64,000 nt of DNA from DASUPK01 sp963695675 (GTDB lineage: Bacteria > Actinomycetota > Thermoleophilia > Solirubrobacterales > 70-9). The translations under genes and the position numbers were made by a program. The notes below the pieces were generated by a model that saw only the letters and a program-made list of their open reading frames with translations, had not been told where the DNA came from and did no database searches. The DNA is taken from NCBI GenBank assembly GCA_963695675.1, contig CAVOGY010000002.1:62001-126000 (forward strand), written 5' to 3'. Shown here in pieces: positions 32,824 to 41,470 of this stretch; within the stretch, counting starts at the first letter, position 1, and each line of letters begins with the position of its first letter.

Positions 32824-34122
32824 CTAGCTTGCCGCCTTGGCCGGCTCGGCGGAGTCGTCGGTGGCGGTGACCGCGGCGTGTCGCGGCTGGTCGCCGGATT
32901 CGGTCGACTCGACCCGCTTCGCCGCGCGATTGAGCTCGCGGCGCGCGATCACCATCTTGTGGACCTCGTCCGGCCCGTCGGCGACCCGCAGCATCCGCAT
33001 GAACCGCCACATGCCGGCGAGGGGGGTGTCGTCGGACATCCCCAGTGAGCCGTGCACCTGGATGGCGCGATCGAGGACGTCCATGACGACGTTGGCCGCG
33101 ACCACCTTGATCATCGAGATCGCCTGGCGGGCTCGGCGCTTGCCCTCGGTGTCCATCTGCCAGGCGGCGTAGAGGGTCAGCAGCCGGGCCTGGTCGACCT
33201 CGATCCGCGACTTGGCGATGAAGTCTTGGACGAACTGCTTGTCGGCCAGCGGGCCGCCGAAGCTTTCGCGCGAGTTGGCTCGCTCGCACATCATCTCGAT
33301 GGCGCGCTCGGCCGTTCCGATCGCACGCATGCAATGGTGGATGCGCCCTGGCCCGAGACGGTCCTGCGCGATCACGAAGCCGGCGCCGCGCTCGCCGAGC
33401 AGGTTCGACTCCGGCACGCGGCAGTCCGTGTAGCGGATCTCGCAGTGCCCCGGACCCTGGTCGTGGCCCATCACCGAGACGTTCCGGATGAGCTCGAAGC
33501 CGGGGGTGTCGACGGGGACGAGGATCATGCTCGCCCGCGTGTAGGGAGGTGCGTCGGGATCGGTGACCGCCATCGCGATCGCGAAGTCCGCGCCGTTTGC
33601 GCCCGAGGTGAACCACTTGTGGCCGTTGATCACCCACTCGCCGCCGTCGGTGAGCTCCGCGCGGGTCCGGAGGGTGGTCGGGTCGGACCCCGAGACCTCC
33701 GGCTCGGTCATCGAGAAGCAGCTGCGGATCTCCCCAGCGAGCAGGGGTTCAAGGAAGCGCTCCTTCTGCTCGTCGGTCCCGTGGTCGACGAGGATCTCCA
33801 TGTTCCCGGTGTCGGGCGCCGAGCAGTTGAAGGCCATCGGCGCCACCACGGGACTGCGGCCCATCTGCTCGCAGAGGATCCCGTACTCCCAGTTGCTCAG
33901 GCTCGCGCCATACTCGCCGTCGGGGAGGAAGAGGTTCCAGAGGCCCTGCTCCTTGGCGGTCGCCCGGATTCCGACCAGGATCTCGGGGTAGGGCTTCCCC
34001 GGCCCGACCTCCTCGTCGATCGCCTTGAGCGCCTCGGCCTCGACCGGGTAGACGTGCTCGTCCATGAACTTCTGAATGCGCTCCAGAAGAGACTCCACCT
34101 CGGGAGAGGGCTTGAAGTCCAC
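32824..34122 (-). CDS. Acyl-CoA dehydrogenase, ACAD10/11-like
   Basis: A 432-residue acyl-CoA dehydrogenase from ATG/GTG 34122. It starts MDFKPSPEVESLLERIQKFMDEH, with SMTEPEVSGSDPTTLRTRAEL (about residue 135), KWFTSGANGADFAIAM and the C-terminal IQVHGSLGMSDDTPLAGMWR. This longer subgroup is that of the ACAD10/11 dehydrogenase domain. It faces the APH-like kinase across 24 bases. Together with the HAD gene they make the three parts of ACAD10 as separate genes. Tail residues after RRELNRAAKRV are low-complexity. Confidence 0.88.
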   Translation of the reverse strand: MDFKPSPEVESLLERIQKFMDEHVYPVEAEALKAIDEEVGPGKPYPEILVGIRATAKEQGLWNLFLPDGEYGASLSNWEYGILCEQMGRSPVVAPMAFNCSAPDTGNMEILVDHGTDEQKERFLEPLLAGEIRSCFSMTEPEVSGSDPTTLRTRAELTDGGEWVINGHKWFTSGANGADFAIAMAVTDPDAPPYTRASMILVPVDTPGFELIRNVSVMGHDQGPGHCEIRYTDCRVPESNLLGERGAGFVIAQDRLGPGRIHHCMRAIGTAERAIEMMCERANSRESFGGPLADKQFVQDFIAKSRIEVDQARLLTLYAAWQMDTEGKRRARQAISMIKVVAANVVMDVLDRAIQVHGSLGMSDDTPLAGMWRFMRMLRVADGPDEVHKMVIARRELNRAAKRVESTESGDQPRHAAVTATDDSAEPAKAAS

Positions 34123-34131
34123 GTCCGAAAA

Positions 34132-34914
34132 CTATGCCATCCCGCGATAGCGGGCGAAGAGCTCGCTCCCGGACTCGAGCAGCCAGGCGAGCTCGACGTT
34201 ATCCACCTCGGGCAGGGCGCCCTCCAGGATCCGGGGGCCTTCACCACCGGCGAGCTTCGGGGCGATCGTCAGGAAGAGCTCGTCCGCCAGCCCTCCCTCG
34301 CGCAGCCGGCCGTGCAGGGTCGGGCCTCCTTCGCAGAGGACGGAGCAGATGCCGCGCTCGTTCCGCAGCCAGTGGAGCGCGCGATCGAGCTCGACACCGT
34401 CGGGATGCCGCACGACCGTCACAGGCGTCGCGGTCTCCGGCGGCTCGCGATCGGACGCGGTGAAGATGACGACACGGCCTCCCCCGTCGGTGAAGAGGGG
34501 AGCGTCCCAGGGCAGTTCGAAGCGGTTGGAGATGATCACGCCGAGCGGGTCATGGGGAAGCCCGGTCCGCTCGCGGTAGGCGCGGAGGTGGGGGTTCGAC
34601 ACGATCCGCCCGTAGCGCTCGGCGCGCATCGTCCCCGCGCCGATCATCACGGCATCGACGCGGGTGCGGAGGCGCTGCAGCATCTCCATATCCGTCTCGC
34701 TGCCGATCGGGCCCGAATGGCCGTCGATTGTGGCCCGCCCGTCGAGCGTGGAGACGAAGTTGAGGATCAGATAGGGGCGGTTAGGCGGCGCCAGCGGCTT
34801 CAGGTCGAGCCCGGCGAGCTGTTCAGCGATGGTGGTCTCGGCGAGATCGGGCAGCAGCCGACGGACCGGGTGCGTCTCGCCGGGGATGCGGGAGCGGGGC
34901 GGCTCCACCATCAA
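34132..34914 (-). CDS. RibD C-terminal/DHFR-like pyrimidine reductase
   Basis: A 260-residue (or 259) reductase of the RibD C-terminal fold. The start is ATG 34911 or the TTG directly before it at 34914, both at the very end of repeat copy E, whose GAGGAGC supplies the ribosome site. Motifs: NFVSTLDGRATIDGHSGPIG (about residue 52), MIGAGTMRAERYG (about 90), and CEGGPTLHGRLREGGLADEL (about 195). True RibD reductases make the ribityl precursor of riboflavin; stand-alone members such as this one have varied roles, so the substrate is open. Confidence 0.82.
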   Translation of the reverse strand: MMVEPPRSRIPGETHPVRRLLPDLAETTIAEQLAGLDLKPLAPPNRPYLILNFVSTLDGRATIDGHSGPIGSETDMEMLQRLRTRVDAVMIGAGTMRAERYGRIVSNPHLRAYRERTGLPHDPLGVIISNRFELPWDAPLFTDGGGRVVIFTASDREPPETATPVTVVRHPDGVELDRALHWLRNERGICSVLCEGGPTLHGRLREGGLADELFLTIAPKLAGGEGPRILEGALPEVDNVELAWLLESGSELFARYRGMA

Positions 34915-34980
34915 CCGGATTGCTCCTCGCCCATCAAACGGGTGTGCGCCTTGCGGCGCACCCTCGCATTATCGGAGCCC
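34911..34980 (-). repeat. Palindromic repeat family 1, copy E (full), supplying SD and start codon
   Basis: On the minus strand: GGCTCCGATAATGCGAGG, core GTGCGCC-gcaa-GGCGCACACCCGTTTGATG, then GCGAGGAGCAATCCGGTTGATG in pieces. The core stem carries compensatory changes relative to copies B and C (GTGCGCC / GGCGCAC). It fills the gap between the RpiB-like stop and the reductase start. Confidence 0.75.
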
Positions 34981-34994
34981 CGTCGCAAACCCAC

Positions 34995-35441
34995 TCACTC
35001 GCGGCCTTCGATCTCCGCGATGTGCTCGACGTTGGCGGCGTCTTCCGAATCGCCGCTCGCCTCTCCGCCGAACCAAGCGTCGAGGATTTCCGCAAGCTCT
35101 GCGTCGGAGGTTGCCCGCAGGCTGATCGCCAGGGCGTTGGCGTCGTTCCACTTGCGTGCGCCGTCGGCGGACTGTGCGTCGAGGCAGAGGGCGGCCCGCA
35201 CTCCATCCACCTTGTTGGCGGCAATCGAGGCGCCCGTACCGGTCCAGCAGCAGACGATCGCCTGCTCGGCGCGGCCCTCGGCGACGTCGCGGGCAGCGGC
35301 CTCGCTGGCCCAGGCCCAGGCGTCGGGCTCTCCCTCGGCCAAGGCGCCGTGCGGGATCGGCTCGTGACCGCGCTGGCGGAGCTGCTCGAGAACCGTCTCG
35401 GCCACGCCCACGCGCTCGTCGGCGGCGACAGCGATCTTCAT
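34995..35441 (-). CDS. Ribose-5-phosphate isomerase B-like protein
   Basis: A 148-residue protein from ATG 35441 (MKIAVAADERVGVAETV). The RpiB/LacAB family signature is TGTGASIAANKVDGVRAALC (about residue 70), preceded by CC at the position of the active-site Cys region, and the family length is about 150. RpiB interconverts ribose 5-phosphate and ribulose 5-phosphate. Some residues differ from classical RpiB (ADERVGV instead of SDHAG), so a related isomerase role is possible. The sulfotransferase gene ends eight bases upstream. Confidence 0.72.
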   Translation of the reverse strand: MKIAVAADERVGVAETVLEQLRQRGHEPIPHGALAEGEPDAWAWASEAAARDVAEGRAEQAIVCCWTGTGASIAANKVDGVRAALCLDAQSADGARKWNDANALAISLRATSDAELAEILDAWFGGEASGDSEDAANVEHIAEIEGRE

Positions 35442-35449
35442 GAACCGGA

Positions 35450-36415
35450 TTAGTACTGCTTCCAGCCGGCGAATTCGCGGCCGGCGAACTCCTGCAGGGC
35501 CGCGACGTCCTCGCTGAACTGGGCGGTCAGCGAGTCGCGCACCGGGTCGGGCAGCTCCGGCTTCGGCGCCGACGGCGCCTGCGGGTCGTGGACGACCTTC
35601 TCGACCACCCAGCGCAGGCGCTCGGGAAAGCGGTCGAAGTTTCGGTCGAATGCACGGAAGCCCGGCAGCTTGATCAGCCTCTCCATGAACTGGTAGCGAT
35701 CGGACTCCTTGGCCGATGATTTCTCCCACTCCCGCTCGAACTGCGCCGACGTGAAGTCCGGATCGACGCCGGCAAAGGCGAACGCCTTGCGCATGGTCGC
35801 GTCGCGATCTGTTTGGAGCTCCTCCTGGGTGATCACCGCGATCTGGGAGCGGTCGAAGCGCTCGAGGAAGGGCTGGAGCTGCATCCAGTAGCGGGAACGG
35901 GTCACGTAGGTCTGGTCGCCGCGCGCCAGCGCTTCCTCCATCGGGCGCGTCTCGTAGCCCGCGCCGACCGCGTGGGACCAATGCGAGAGGATGCGAGAGA
36001 TCGGGTCGCGGACCATGTAGATCAGCCTGGCGTCGGGGATGTGGGCATGAATGCGCTCGGGCACGCCCTTGAAGTGGGGCAGGTTCGTGTAGTGAGGGGA
36101 GGACTCGCCGCGGACCGCGAAGCGTTCGTCGAAGCGGCCGCGATACCAGTCCAGCCCGAGGTCCCAGTTGAGCTCCTCGACGAAGAAGTTGAGCTCCTTG
36201 GGCTTCGACATGTTGATCTCGGGATGAAGCCCGAAGTAGTGGTGGATGCTCGTCGTCCCGCACTTGAGCCCGCCGATGATGATCAGGTTCGGCAGCACCG
36301 CGTGGCGGCGCCGGCGCCTGGGTACGCGGCCGCTCCGCTTGCGGTCGGCGGTGAACCGCTCGCGCGCCCGCCGGCACATCGCCTCGTCTGCGGGATCGTG
36401 CGTAGGCGGAGGCAT
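35450..36415 (-). CDS. Sulfotransferase family protein
   Basis: A 321-residue protein from ATG 36415 (MPPPTHDPADEAM). A longer frame to 36526 would only translate repeat copy C and is rejected. The PAPS 5'-phosphosulfate loop is IIGGLKCGTTSIHHYF (about residue 45) and the 3'-phosphate region is YMVRDPISRILSHWSHAV (about 130), both typical. A basic stretch RRRRRHAVLPN precedes the fold. The family transfers sulfate from PAPS to carbohydrates or lipids. The acceptor is unknown. Confidence 0.85.
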   Translation of the reverse strand: MPPPTHDPADEAMCRRARERFTADRKRSGRVPRRRRRHAVLPNLIIIGGLKCGTTSIHHYFGLHPEINMSKPKELNFFVEELNWDLGLDWYRGRFDERFAVRGESSPHYTNLPHFKGVPERIHAHIPDARLIYMVRDPISRILSHWSHAVGAGYETRPMEEALARGDQTYVTRSRYWMQLQPFLERFDRSQIAVITQEELQTDRDATMRKAFAFAGVDPDFTSAQFEREWEKSSAKESDRYQFMERLIKLPGFRAFDRNFDRFPERLRWVVEKVVHDPQAPSAPKPELPDPVRDSLTAQFSEDVAALQEFAGREFAGWKQY

Positions 36416-36426
36416 GCTGCGGGAGG

Positions 36427-36501
36427 TGCGAGGGCGCTCCGCAGATGCGAGGGCGCGCGGCAGCGCGACCCGTGAGACGTCGGAGGAGCGACCCGTCATG
36501 G
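36427..36501 (+). repeat. Palindromic repeat family 1, copy C (full)
   Basis: GCGAGGGCGCTCCGCAGATG, core GCGAGGGCGCGC-ggca-GCGCGACCCG, then GGAGGAGCGACCCGTCATGG. Almost identical to copy D at 51795. It lies just upstream of the sulfotransferase start on the other strand. Confidence 0.78.
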
Positions 36502-36550
36502 GTTGAGGCTGGACGACGGCAGCCACGAGGGCGGGCAGTGTAGCGGGCGT

Positions 36551-36638
36551 CAGGCCGCCCTATTTCGGGAGCGAAGCGCGAAGCGCGGAGCGACTCATGT
36601 TGGGCGGCCGCTACGCCCGCGATCTTGTGGCGAAGCCA
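36551..36638 (+). repeat. Repeat family 2, copy 3
   Basis: CAGGCCGCCCTATTTCGGGA, then AGCGCGAAGCGCGG, then GTTGGGCGGCCGCTACG and CGCGATCTTGTGGCGAAGCC. GGCCGCCC and GGGCGGCC form an 8-bp outer stem. It stands 16 bases before the dehalogenase start. Confidence 0.7.
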
Positions 36639-36654
36639 CATATGCTCAGCAAAG

Positions 36655-37528
36655 ATGGACGTCTTCCGCACCCCCGACGAGCGCTTCGAGGGGCTTCCCG
36701 GCTACGGCTTCGAGCCGAACTACGACGAGGTGGACGGGCTGCGGCTTCACTACGTTGACGAGGGGGCGGGGCGGCCGATCGTCTGCTTCCATGGCGAGCC
36801 GACCTGGGCCTACCTCTACCGCCGGATGCTCGGGCCGCTGGTCGAGGCCGGGCATCGGGTGATCTGCCCCGATCTACCTGGCTTCGGCCGCTCGGACAAG
36901 CCCACCGATCGCGGCTGGTACAGCTTCGATCGCCACGTCGAGCTGATCGGAACCGTGCTGAACGGCCTCGACTCTCAGCGATGCGGTGGTCGTGGTCCAG
37001 GACTGGGGCGGTCCGATCGGACTGACCTGGGCGCTTCAGAACGCGGACCGGGTAGGAGCGCTGGTGATCCTCAACACCGGCCTGTTCACCGGTCGCGTCT
37101 CGAAGGGCTTCCTCGCCTGGCTCAACTTCGCGGAGAGGAACCCCGACCTGCCGATTGGGTTCGTCGTCCAGGGGGCGACGACCACCGAGCTGTCGCCGGA
37201 GGTGGTCGCCGGCTACGAGGCTCCCTTCCCGACCTCCGAGTCCAAGGCAGGCCCCGCGCAGTTCCCGATGCTCGTGCCGACCGAGGAGGACGCCCCGATG
37301 GCCGTTCAGCAGCGGGAGCTCGCCGAGGAGCTTCGCCGCTGGGAGAAACCGGCACTGGTCGCCTTCTCCGATAGCGATCCCGTCTTCCCGTTCCCGCGCG
37401 CAGGCGAGCGGTTCATCGAGTGGATCCCCACCGCCACGGAGCAGGTGAGGATCGAGGGCGCGGCGCACTTCCTGCAGGAGGATCGCGGCGAGCAGATCGC
37501 CGGCGAGATCCTTCACTTCCTGGCTTGA
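36655..37528 (+). CDS. Haloalkane dehalogenase-like alpha/beta hydrolase, frameshifted
   Basis: The start ATG 36655 (MDVFRTPDERFEGLPGYGFE) opens a haloalkane-dehalogenase-type protein: FHGEPTWAYLYRRM (about residue 45) and GFGRSDKPTDRGWYSFDRH (about 80). At 36972-36975 one extra base shifts the frame; in the new frame SDAVVVVQDWGGPIGLTWAL follows at once, with the nucleophile Asp in QDWGG. The acid FSDSDPVF and catalytic His GAAHFLQEDRGEQIA come later and the protein ends at 37528. One base removed gives a normal 290-residue enzyme with a complete triad. Error or real mutation is undecided. DUF2804 starts within its stop region. Confidence 0.82.
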
Positions 37529-38397
37529 AGACCGCGCAGATCCAGGAGGAGGTCGCGCGGTTGCCGTGGCGCGGCAAAGCTGAGGACCGGCCGCCGCTCC
37601 CGGTGCCTCCAGAGCCGATGCCCCTGCTGCTGGGACGCCGATTTCGCAAACGCTGGCGCTGGGTCGGGGCATTCGCCGACAACCTGATCGCCTTCGCCGC
37701 GGTCGCCCAGGTCGGCCCGGGGTCGATGACCTTCTGGGGAATCTGGGACCGCGAGAGGCGACGCCTCTGGGAGCGCACCCGGCGCGACCTGCCGGGCCGG
37801 CGCCGGGAGGTGGCGATGTCCGGCCGTTCAGTCCACGTCCGTGCGGGAAGCATCGAGTTCGATCTCGAATTGGATGAGGCCGTCCCTATCGAGTGCATGT
37901 GCCCGAATGGCGAGGGGGGTTACTCCTGGACCCGGAAGGCGGCGGGGATGCCGGTGCGGGGTGAGGTCCGGATCGGCAGGAGGACCAACACCCTCATTGG
38001 GCTCGGCGTTGAGGACGACTCCGCCGGATACCACAGCCGCTACACCTCCTGGAAGTGGTCGGCGGGCGTGGGCGCGGTTCGCGACGGACGGAAGATCGCT
38101 TGGAACCTCGTCACCGGGATCAACGACCCGCCCGTCGCGAGCGAGCGCGCGATCTGGGTCTCGGGCGAGCCGACCGAGCCCGGGCCGGTCGAGTTCCAGG
38201 GTCTCGAATCGATCCACTTCGAGGATGAATCCCGGCTCAACTTCAGCGCGGAGACGGAGCGCACCCATCACGAGGGCATTCCGCTGCTTGCGCGGTCCGA
38301 CTATGAGGCGCCCTTCGGCAGCTTCAGTGGCTCGCTCAACGGACTGCCCGTCGATTCGGCCCTGGGCGTGATGGAGGCGCACGATGCCATCTGGTAG
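37525..38397 (+). CDS. DUF2804-like protein
   Basis: A 290-residue protein from TTG 37525, overlapping the dehalogenase TGA, so coupled. It is beta-rich with RWVGAFADNLIAFAAVAQVG (about residue 45), SVHVRAGSIEFDLELDE, YSWTRKAAGMPVRG (about 135), SRYTSWKWSAGVG (about 175), all features of DUF2804, a lipocalin-like fold related to survival-factor-1 proteins. Its function is unknown; binding of lipids is suspected for the fold. It overlaps the next gene by 14 bases. Confidence 0.7.
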   Translation: MKTAQIQEEVARLPWRGKAEDRPPLPVPPEPMPLLLGRRFRKRWRWVGAFADNLIAFAAVAQVGPGSMTFWGIWDRERRRLWERTRRDLPGRRREVAMSGRSVHVRAGSIEFDLELDEAVPIECMCPNGEGGYSWTRKAAGMPVRGEVRIGRRTNTLIGLGVEDDSAGYHSRYTSWKWSAGVGAVRDGRKIAWNLVTGINDPPVASERAIWVSGEPTEPGPVEFQGLESIHFEDESRLNFSAETERTHHEGIPLLARSDYEAPFGSFSGSLNGLPVDSALGVMEAHDAIW

Positions 38398-39250
38398 GGA
38401 GCAGTGGGTCGCGGTCGTCAAGGCGATCTACGGCCGACTCGGAGAGGTGCAGGTCACCGACCGGGCCGCCGCGCTGAGCTACTACTCCATCCTCTCGCTC
38501 TTCCCGGCGCTACTCGTAGTCGTCTCGCTGCTCGCGCTGCTCGGCAACTACCCCGACACCTACCAGAGCATCGTCAACACGCTTCGCGACGCGGCACCGG
38601 GCGCCGCCGTCGACGCGATCGACAGCGCTCTGCGCAATTCGCTGTCGAACCGGGCCAACGCCGGCGTCCTGCTCGTCGTCGGCGTCGCTCTCGCGCTGTA
38701 CTCGGCCTCGGGGGCGATGGGGGCGGCGATACGCTCCCTCGAAGCGATCAACCGGGCGAAGCGCGGCCGCAGCCTCTTGTCCCACCTCGGCGTCCGGATC
38801 GGCTTGACGGTTGTGCTCGCGCTCCTGGTGCTGATCGCCTTCCTCGCGGTCGTGGTTGCCGGGCCGCTGTTCGGCGCGATTGCGAAGGCGGCCGGCTTTT
38901 CCGGAGTCGTAGCAGGCCTGGTCGGCTACCTGCGCTGGCCGATCGGTGCCATCGCGCTGCTCACGGCCTTCGCGGTCGTCTACGCGCTGGGCCCGCGGCG
39001 AACCCCGCGCGAGGGCGACCGCTCGCTCCGCTCTGTGCTTCCCGGCGCGGCGATCGGCACCGCCCTCTGGTTCGCGGTTTCGCTGCTCTTCACCGCCTAT
39101 GTCTCCCATTTTGGTTCTTATGACAAGACGTACGGCACCCTCGGCACGTTGATCTCCCTGCTGATCTGGCTCTGGCTCGGCAACCTGGCGTTCTTGCTGG
39201 GTGCTCTGTTCAACGCCGAGACCGAGCGGATCAGGGGCGAGGGTTCATGA
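38384..39250 (+). CDS. YihY/BrkB-family inner membrane protein
   Basis: A 288-residue membrane protein from ATG 38384. The signature DRAAALSYYSILSLFPALLV (about residue 25) is that of the YihY/UPF0761 family, with six predicted helices and the conserved C-terminal YVSHFGSYDKTYGTLGTLIS and LLIWLWLGNLAFLLGA. Formerly annotated as ribonuclease BN, now considered a membrane transporter or virulence-associated factor of unknown role. Overlaps both neighbours, so part of a tight operon 36655-40224. Confidence 0.88.
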   Translation: MPSGREQWVAVVKAIYGRLGEVQVTDRAAALSYYSILSLFPALLVVVSLLALLGNYPDTYQSIVNTLRDAAPGAAVDAIDSALRNSLSNRANAGVLLVVGVALALYSASGAMGAAIRSLEAINRAKRGRSLLSHLGVRIGLTVVLALLVLIAFLAVVVAGPLFGAIAKAAGFSGVVAGLVGYLRWPIGAIALLTAFAVVYALGPRRTPREGDRSLRSVLPGAAIGTALWFAVSLLFTAYVSHFGSYDKTYGTLGTLISLLIWLWLGNLAFLLGALFNAETERIRGEGS

Positions 39251-40224
39251 GGCTCCCGCTCGGTGTAGACCTCGGCAACAGCCTGGACAGCTTCCGGCAC
39301 GGCGCCGAGGAGTTCTTCCACCGGCTGGCCGACATCGGGTGGCCGTCAATGGTGATCGCGCTCCTCTTCTACCTCGCGCACCTGCTCGCGCGCAGCCGCG
39401 CCTGGCAGAACACGCTCCGCGCGGCGTACCCCGATCGCTCCGTGCCTTATTGGCGGATAGCCGCCGCGTACCTGGTGGGGGCAGGGATGAACAGCATCGT
39501 CCCGGCCCGCGTCGGCGACGCGGTCAAGATCTTTCTCGCCAAGCGCTCGATCCGGCGCTCCACGTACACGGCAGTGGTCTCCTCCTTCTTCGTGGGGTCG
39601 GTCTTCGACACCTCCGCCGGAATCCTCGTCTTGCTTTACGCGCTCACCCAGGGGCTGCTGCCGAAGCCGCCCGAGCTGCCCGACCTGCCTGCTTTCGACA
39701 TCGCCTTCTGGGCGCAGCACCCAAGCCTGCTGATGTTCACCCTGACCGCCCTCGGGATCGCGACCGTGGTCGCCTTCGCCCTGCTCGCCCGGCGGGTGGA
39801 GCAGTTCTGGGACCGCGTCAAGCAGGGCGCGATCGTGCTGGCGACCCCGCTGCTCTATCTGCGCAACGTGGCCTCATGGCAGGGGATGGGATGGGTGCTG
39901 CGCTTCTTTTCGTACTGGTTCTTTCTCGAGGCCTTCCACATCGGCGGCACCTTTCAGAATGTGCTCCTGGTGATGAGCGTCCAGACGATCTCGACGCTGT
40001 TGCCGCTGACGCCCGGCGGCGCGGGCGCCCAGCAGGCATTGCTGGTCGCGACACTGGTCGGGCCGGGCCCGATCGCGGTACTCACCTATTCGGTGGGCCA
40101 GCAGATCGCGATCGCCGCCTGGACGGTCGTTCTCGGAGCCCTCGCACTGATCTTCGTCTTCCGCACTACCGACTGGCGCCGGCTGATCCGCAGCGCCAGC
40201 CGCGAGGCCGAACAGCATGCCTAG
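39247..40224 (+). CDS. UPF0104/LPG-synthase-like flippase family membrane protein
   Basis: A 325-residue protein from ATG 39247 with an ATGA junction to the YihY gene. About eight helices; family signatures are GAGMNSIVPARVGDAVKIFL (about residue 80) and TLLPLTPGGAGAQQALLVA (about 253). The family includes the membrane part of lysyl-phosphatidylglycerol synthases and AglD-like proteins, which handle lipid-linked molecules. There is no soluble catalytic domain here, so a lipid translocation role is plausible but inferred. Confidence 0.8.
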   Translation: MRLPLGVDLGNSLDSFRHGAEEFFHRLADIGWPSMVIALLFYLAHLLARSRAWQNTLRAAYPDRSVPYWRIAAAYLVGAGMNSIVPARVGDAVKIFLAKRSIRRSTYTAVVSSFFVGSVFDTSAGILVLLYALTQGLLPKPPELPDLPAFDIAFWAQHPSLLMFTLTALGIATVVAFALLARRVEQFWDRVKQGAIVLATPLLYLRNVASWQGMGWVLRFFSYWFFLEAFHIGGTFQNVLLVMSVQTISTLLPLTPGGAGAQQALLVATLVGPGPIAVLTYSVGQQIAIAAWTVVLGALALIFVFRTTDWRRLIRSASREAEQHA

Positions 40225-40337
40225 GTCGCCGGCCGCGACGGAAGGAACCACCGCCAGGGTGGCTCCTCGGCCGGCGGGAACAGGTGGTCCCGACCGGGGA
40301 GCGTCTCTAGAGGAACCAGCGCCGGGATCGAAAAGCG
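40221..40337 (-). pseudogene. C-terminal remnant of a pilin-like gene
   Basis: On the minus strand a 35-codon stretch ending at TAG reads IPALVPLETLPGRDH then LFPPAEEPPWRW, nearly the same as the C terminus of the intact protein at 42778-43434 (HPALVPLETLPGRDHYLFPPGEEPPWRW, given in pieces). No upstream part of the gene remains. It overlaps the end of the membrane protein gene at 40224. Confidence 0.7.
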
Positions 40338-40540
40338 CTCCTTTCATGCAAAGCGGATAGCCGCTTCTCGTCCAAAGCGGTAGTGGGCAAGTGGCTTGAT
40401 CTTGGGCTTGCCGACAGCCGCTCCTCGATTAGTGGGGTTGACGCCGGTCTATGGGAGTGCGAGGATTCCGCGCGCGAATCCGCTGTGGATCTGGCGATTC
40501 GCTGTTAGACGGGGGTCGACACAGACTTTGGAGGAGCCAT
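40338..40540 (+). other. Intergenic region before the lipoprotein
   Basis: It holds a CATGCAAAGCGG motif at 40345-40356 also found at 41553 and, diverged, at 42748; a good -35-like TTGACG at 40439; and a small inverted repeat GGATTC / GAATCC around 40458-40478. No gene was found. Confidence 0.4.
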
Positions 40541-41470
40541 ATGCCGCAGCGGCGCCGCCCGTTTGCAATTAAGGACGCTCACACTTGGAGCCGCCCCAGG
40601 ATGAGAAGCGCTCGGATTGCAAAGCTGGCTGTACCGATTATCGCGACCGCGGCGATCGCCGGCTGCGGTGGCGGGAGCAGCAGCAACCCAACGACGCTCT
40701 CGCTGAAGATCGGCGAGACGGGCAAGACCGCGAGTTTCCAAGGGCCGAAGAGCGCCGAGGGTGGACTGGTCAAGGTCGAGCTGACCAATCAGGGCAAGGC
40801 GCCCCACGGCGTGCAATTCATTCAGTACACCGGCGGGCACACGATGGCCGACGTCCTGCAGCAGCTGCAGGCCCAGAGCAACGTAATCCCGCCTTGGGCA
40901 AAGCTCGAGGGCGGCATCGGCAGTGTCACTCCCGGCCAGACGGGGACGGCCACCGTCAACCTGCCGCAGGGCAACTACGTGCTCGTCGACGCTGCGGCGC
41001 TCGGCGGGCCCGGCCCAAGCAGCGGCCCGCCCGCGACGGCCGGCTTGACCCTGAGCGGCGGGTCGAGCGGAGACCTGCCGAGCACGAGCGCAGATGTCAC
41101 GGCGGCGACGGCCGGCCACGACAAGTACAAGTGGGAGATCTCCGGGCTGAAGACGGGGACTAACCAGGTCACCTTCGACAGCAAGGGCGAGGACGCGGTG
41201 CACACCATCGTCGCGGTGCCGGTCAAGGGCCAGGCGCCGCCGCTGAGCCAGATCCAGCAGGACCTGGCGAAGAATGGCCCACCGCCGTCCTACATCGATC
41301 CGAGCGGGATCCAGAGCACGGCGATCCTCGATGGCGGGTTGTCACAGACGACGACCCTGGACCTGAAGAAGCCCGGGCAGTACGTCTTCTTCTGTCCGCT
41401 CACAGATCGTGACGGCAAGGGCAAGTCGCACGACCAGGAAGGCCTGCTGACGGTCCAGACGGTTAAGTAG
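40541..41470 (+). CDS. Lipoprotein with cupredoxin-like repeats
   Basis: A 309-residue lipoprotein. ATG 40541 is favoured by the strong GGAGGAG site, though ATG 40601 would give a standard 21-residue signal peptide (MRSARIAKLAVPIIATAAIA) before the lipobox AIAGC. The mature protein is exported and lipid-anchored. Two similar beta domains follow: VKVELTNQGKAPHGVQFIQY and KWEISGLKTGTNQVTFDSKG, with QYVFFCPLTDRDGKGKSHDQ near the C terminus, where Cys and His could bind copper as in cupredoxins. No known protein was recognised; metal binding is inference. Confidence 0.68.
   Translation: MPQRRRPFAIKDAHTWSRPRMRSARIAKLAVPIIATAAIAGCGGGSSSNPTTLSLKIGETGKTASFQGPKSAEGGLVKVELTNQGKAPHGVQFIQYTGGHTMADVLQQLQAQSNVIPPWAKLEGGIGSVTPGQTGTATVNLPQGNYVLVDAAALGGPGPSSGPPATAGLTLSGGSSGDLPSTSADVTAATAGHDKYKWEISGLKTGTNQVTFDSKGEDAVHTIVAVPVKGQAPPLSQIQQDLAKNGPPPSYIDPSGIQSTAILDGGLSQTTTLDLKKPGQYVFFCPLTDRDGKGKSHDQEGLLTVQTVK

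Noticed and set aside
35450..36526. Longer sulfotransferase start at 36526
   Set aside because: The extra 37 codons are the antisense translation of repeat copy C; ATG 36415 gives a normal family N terminus.
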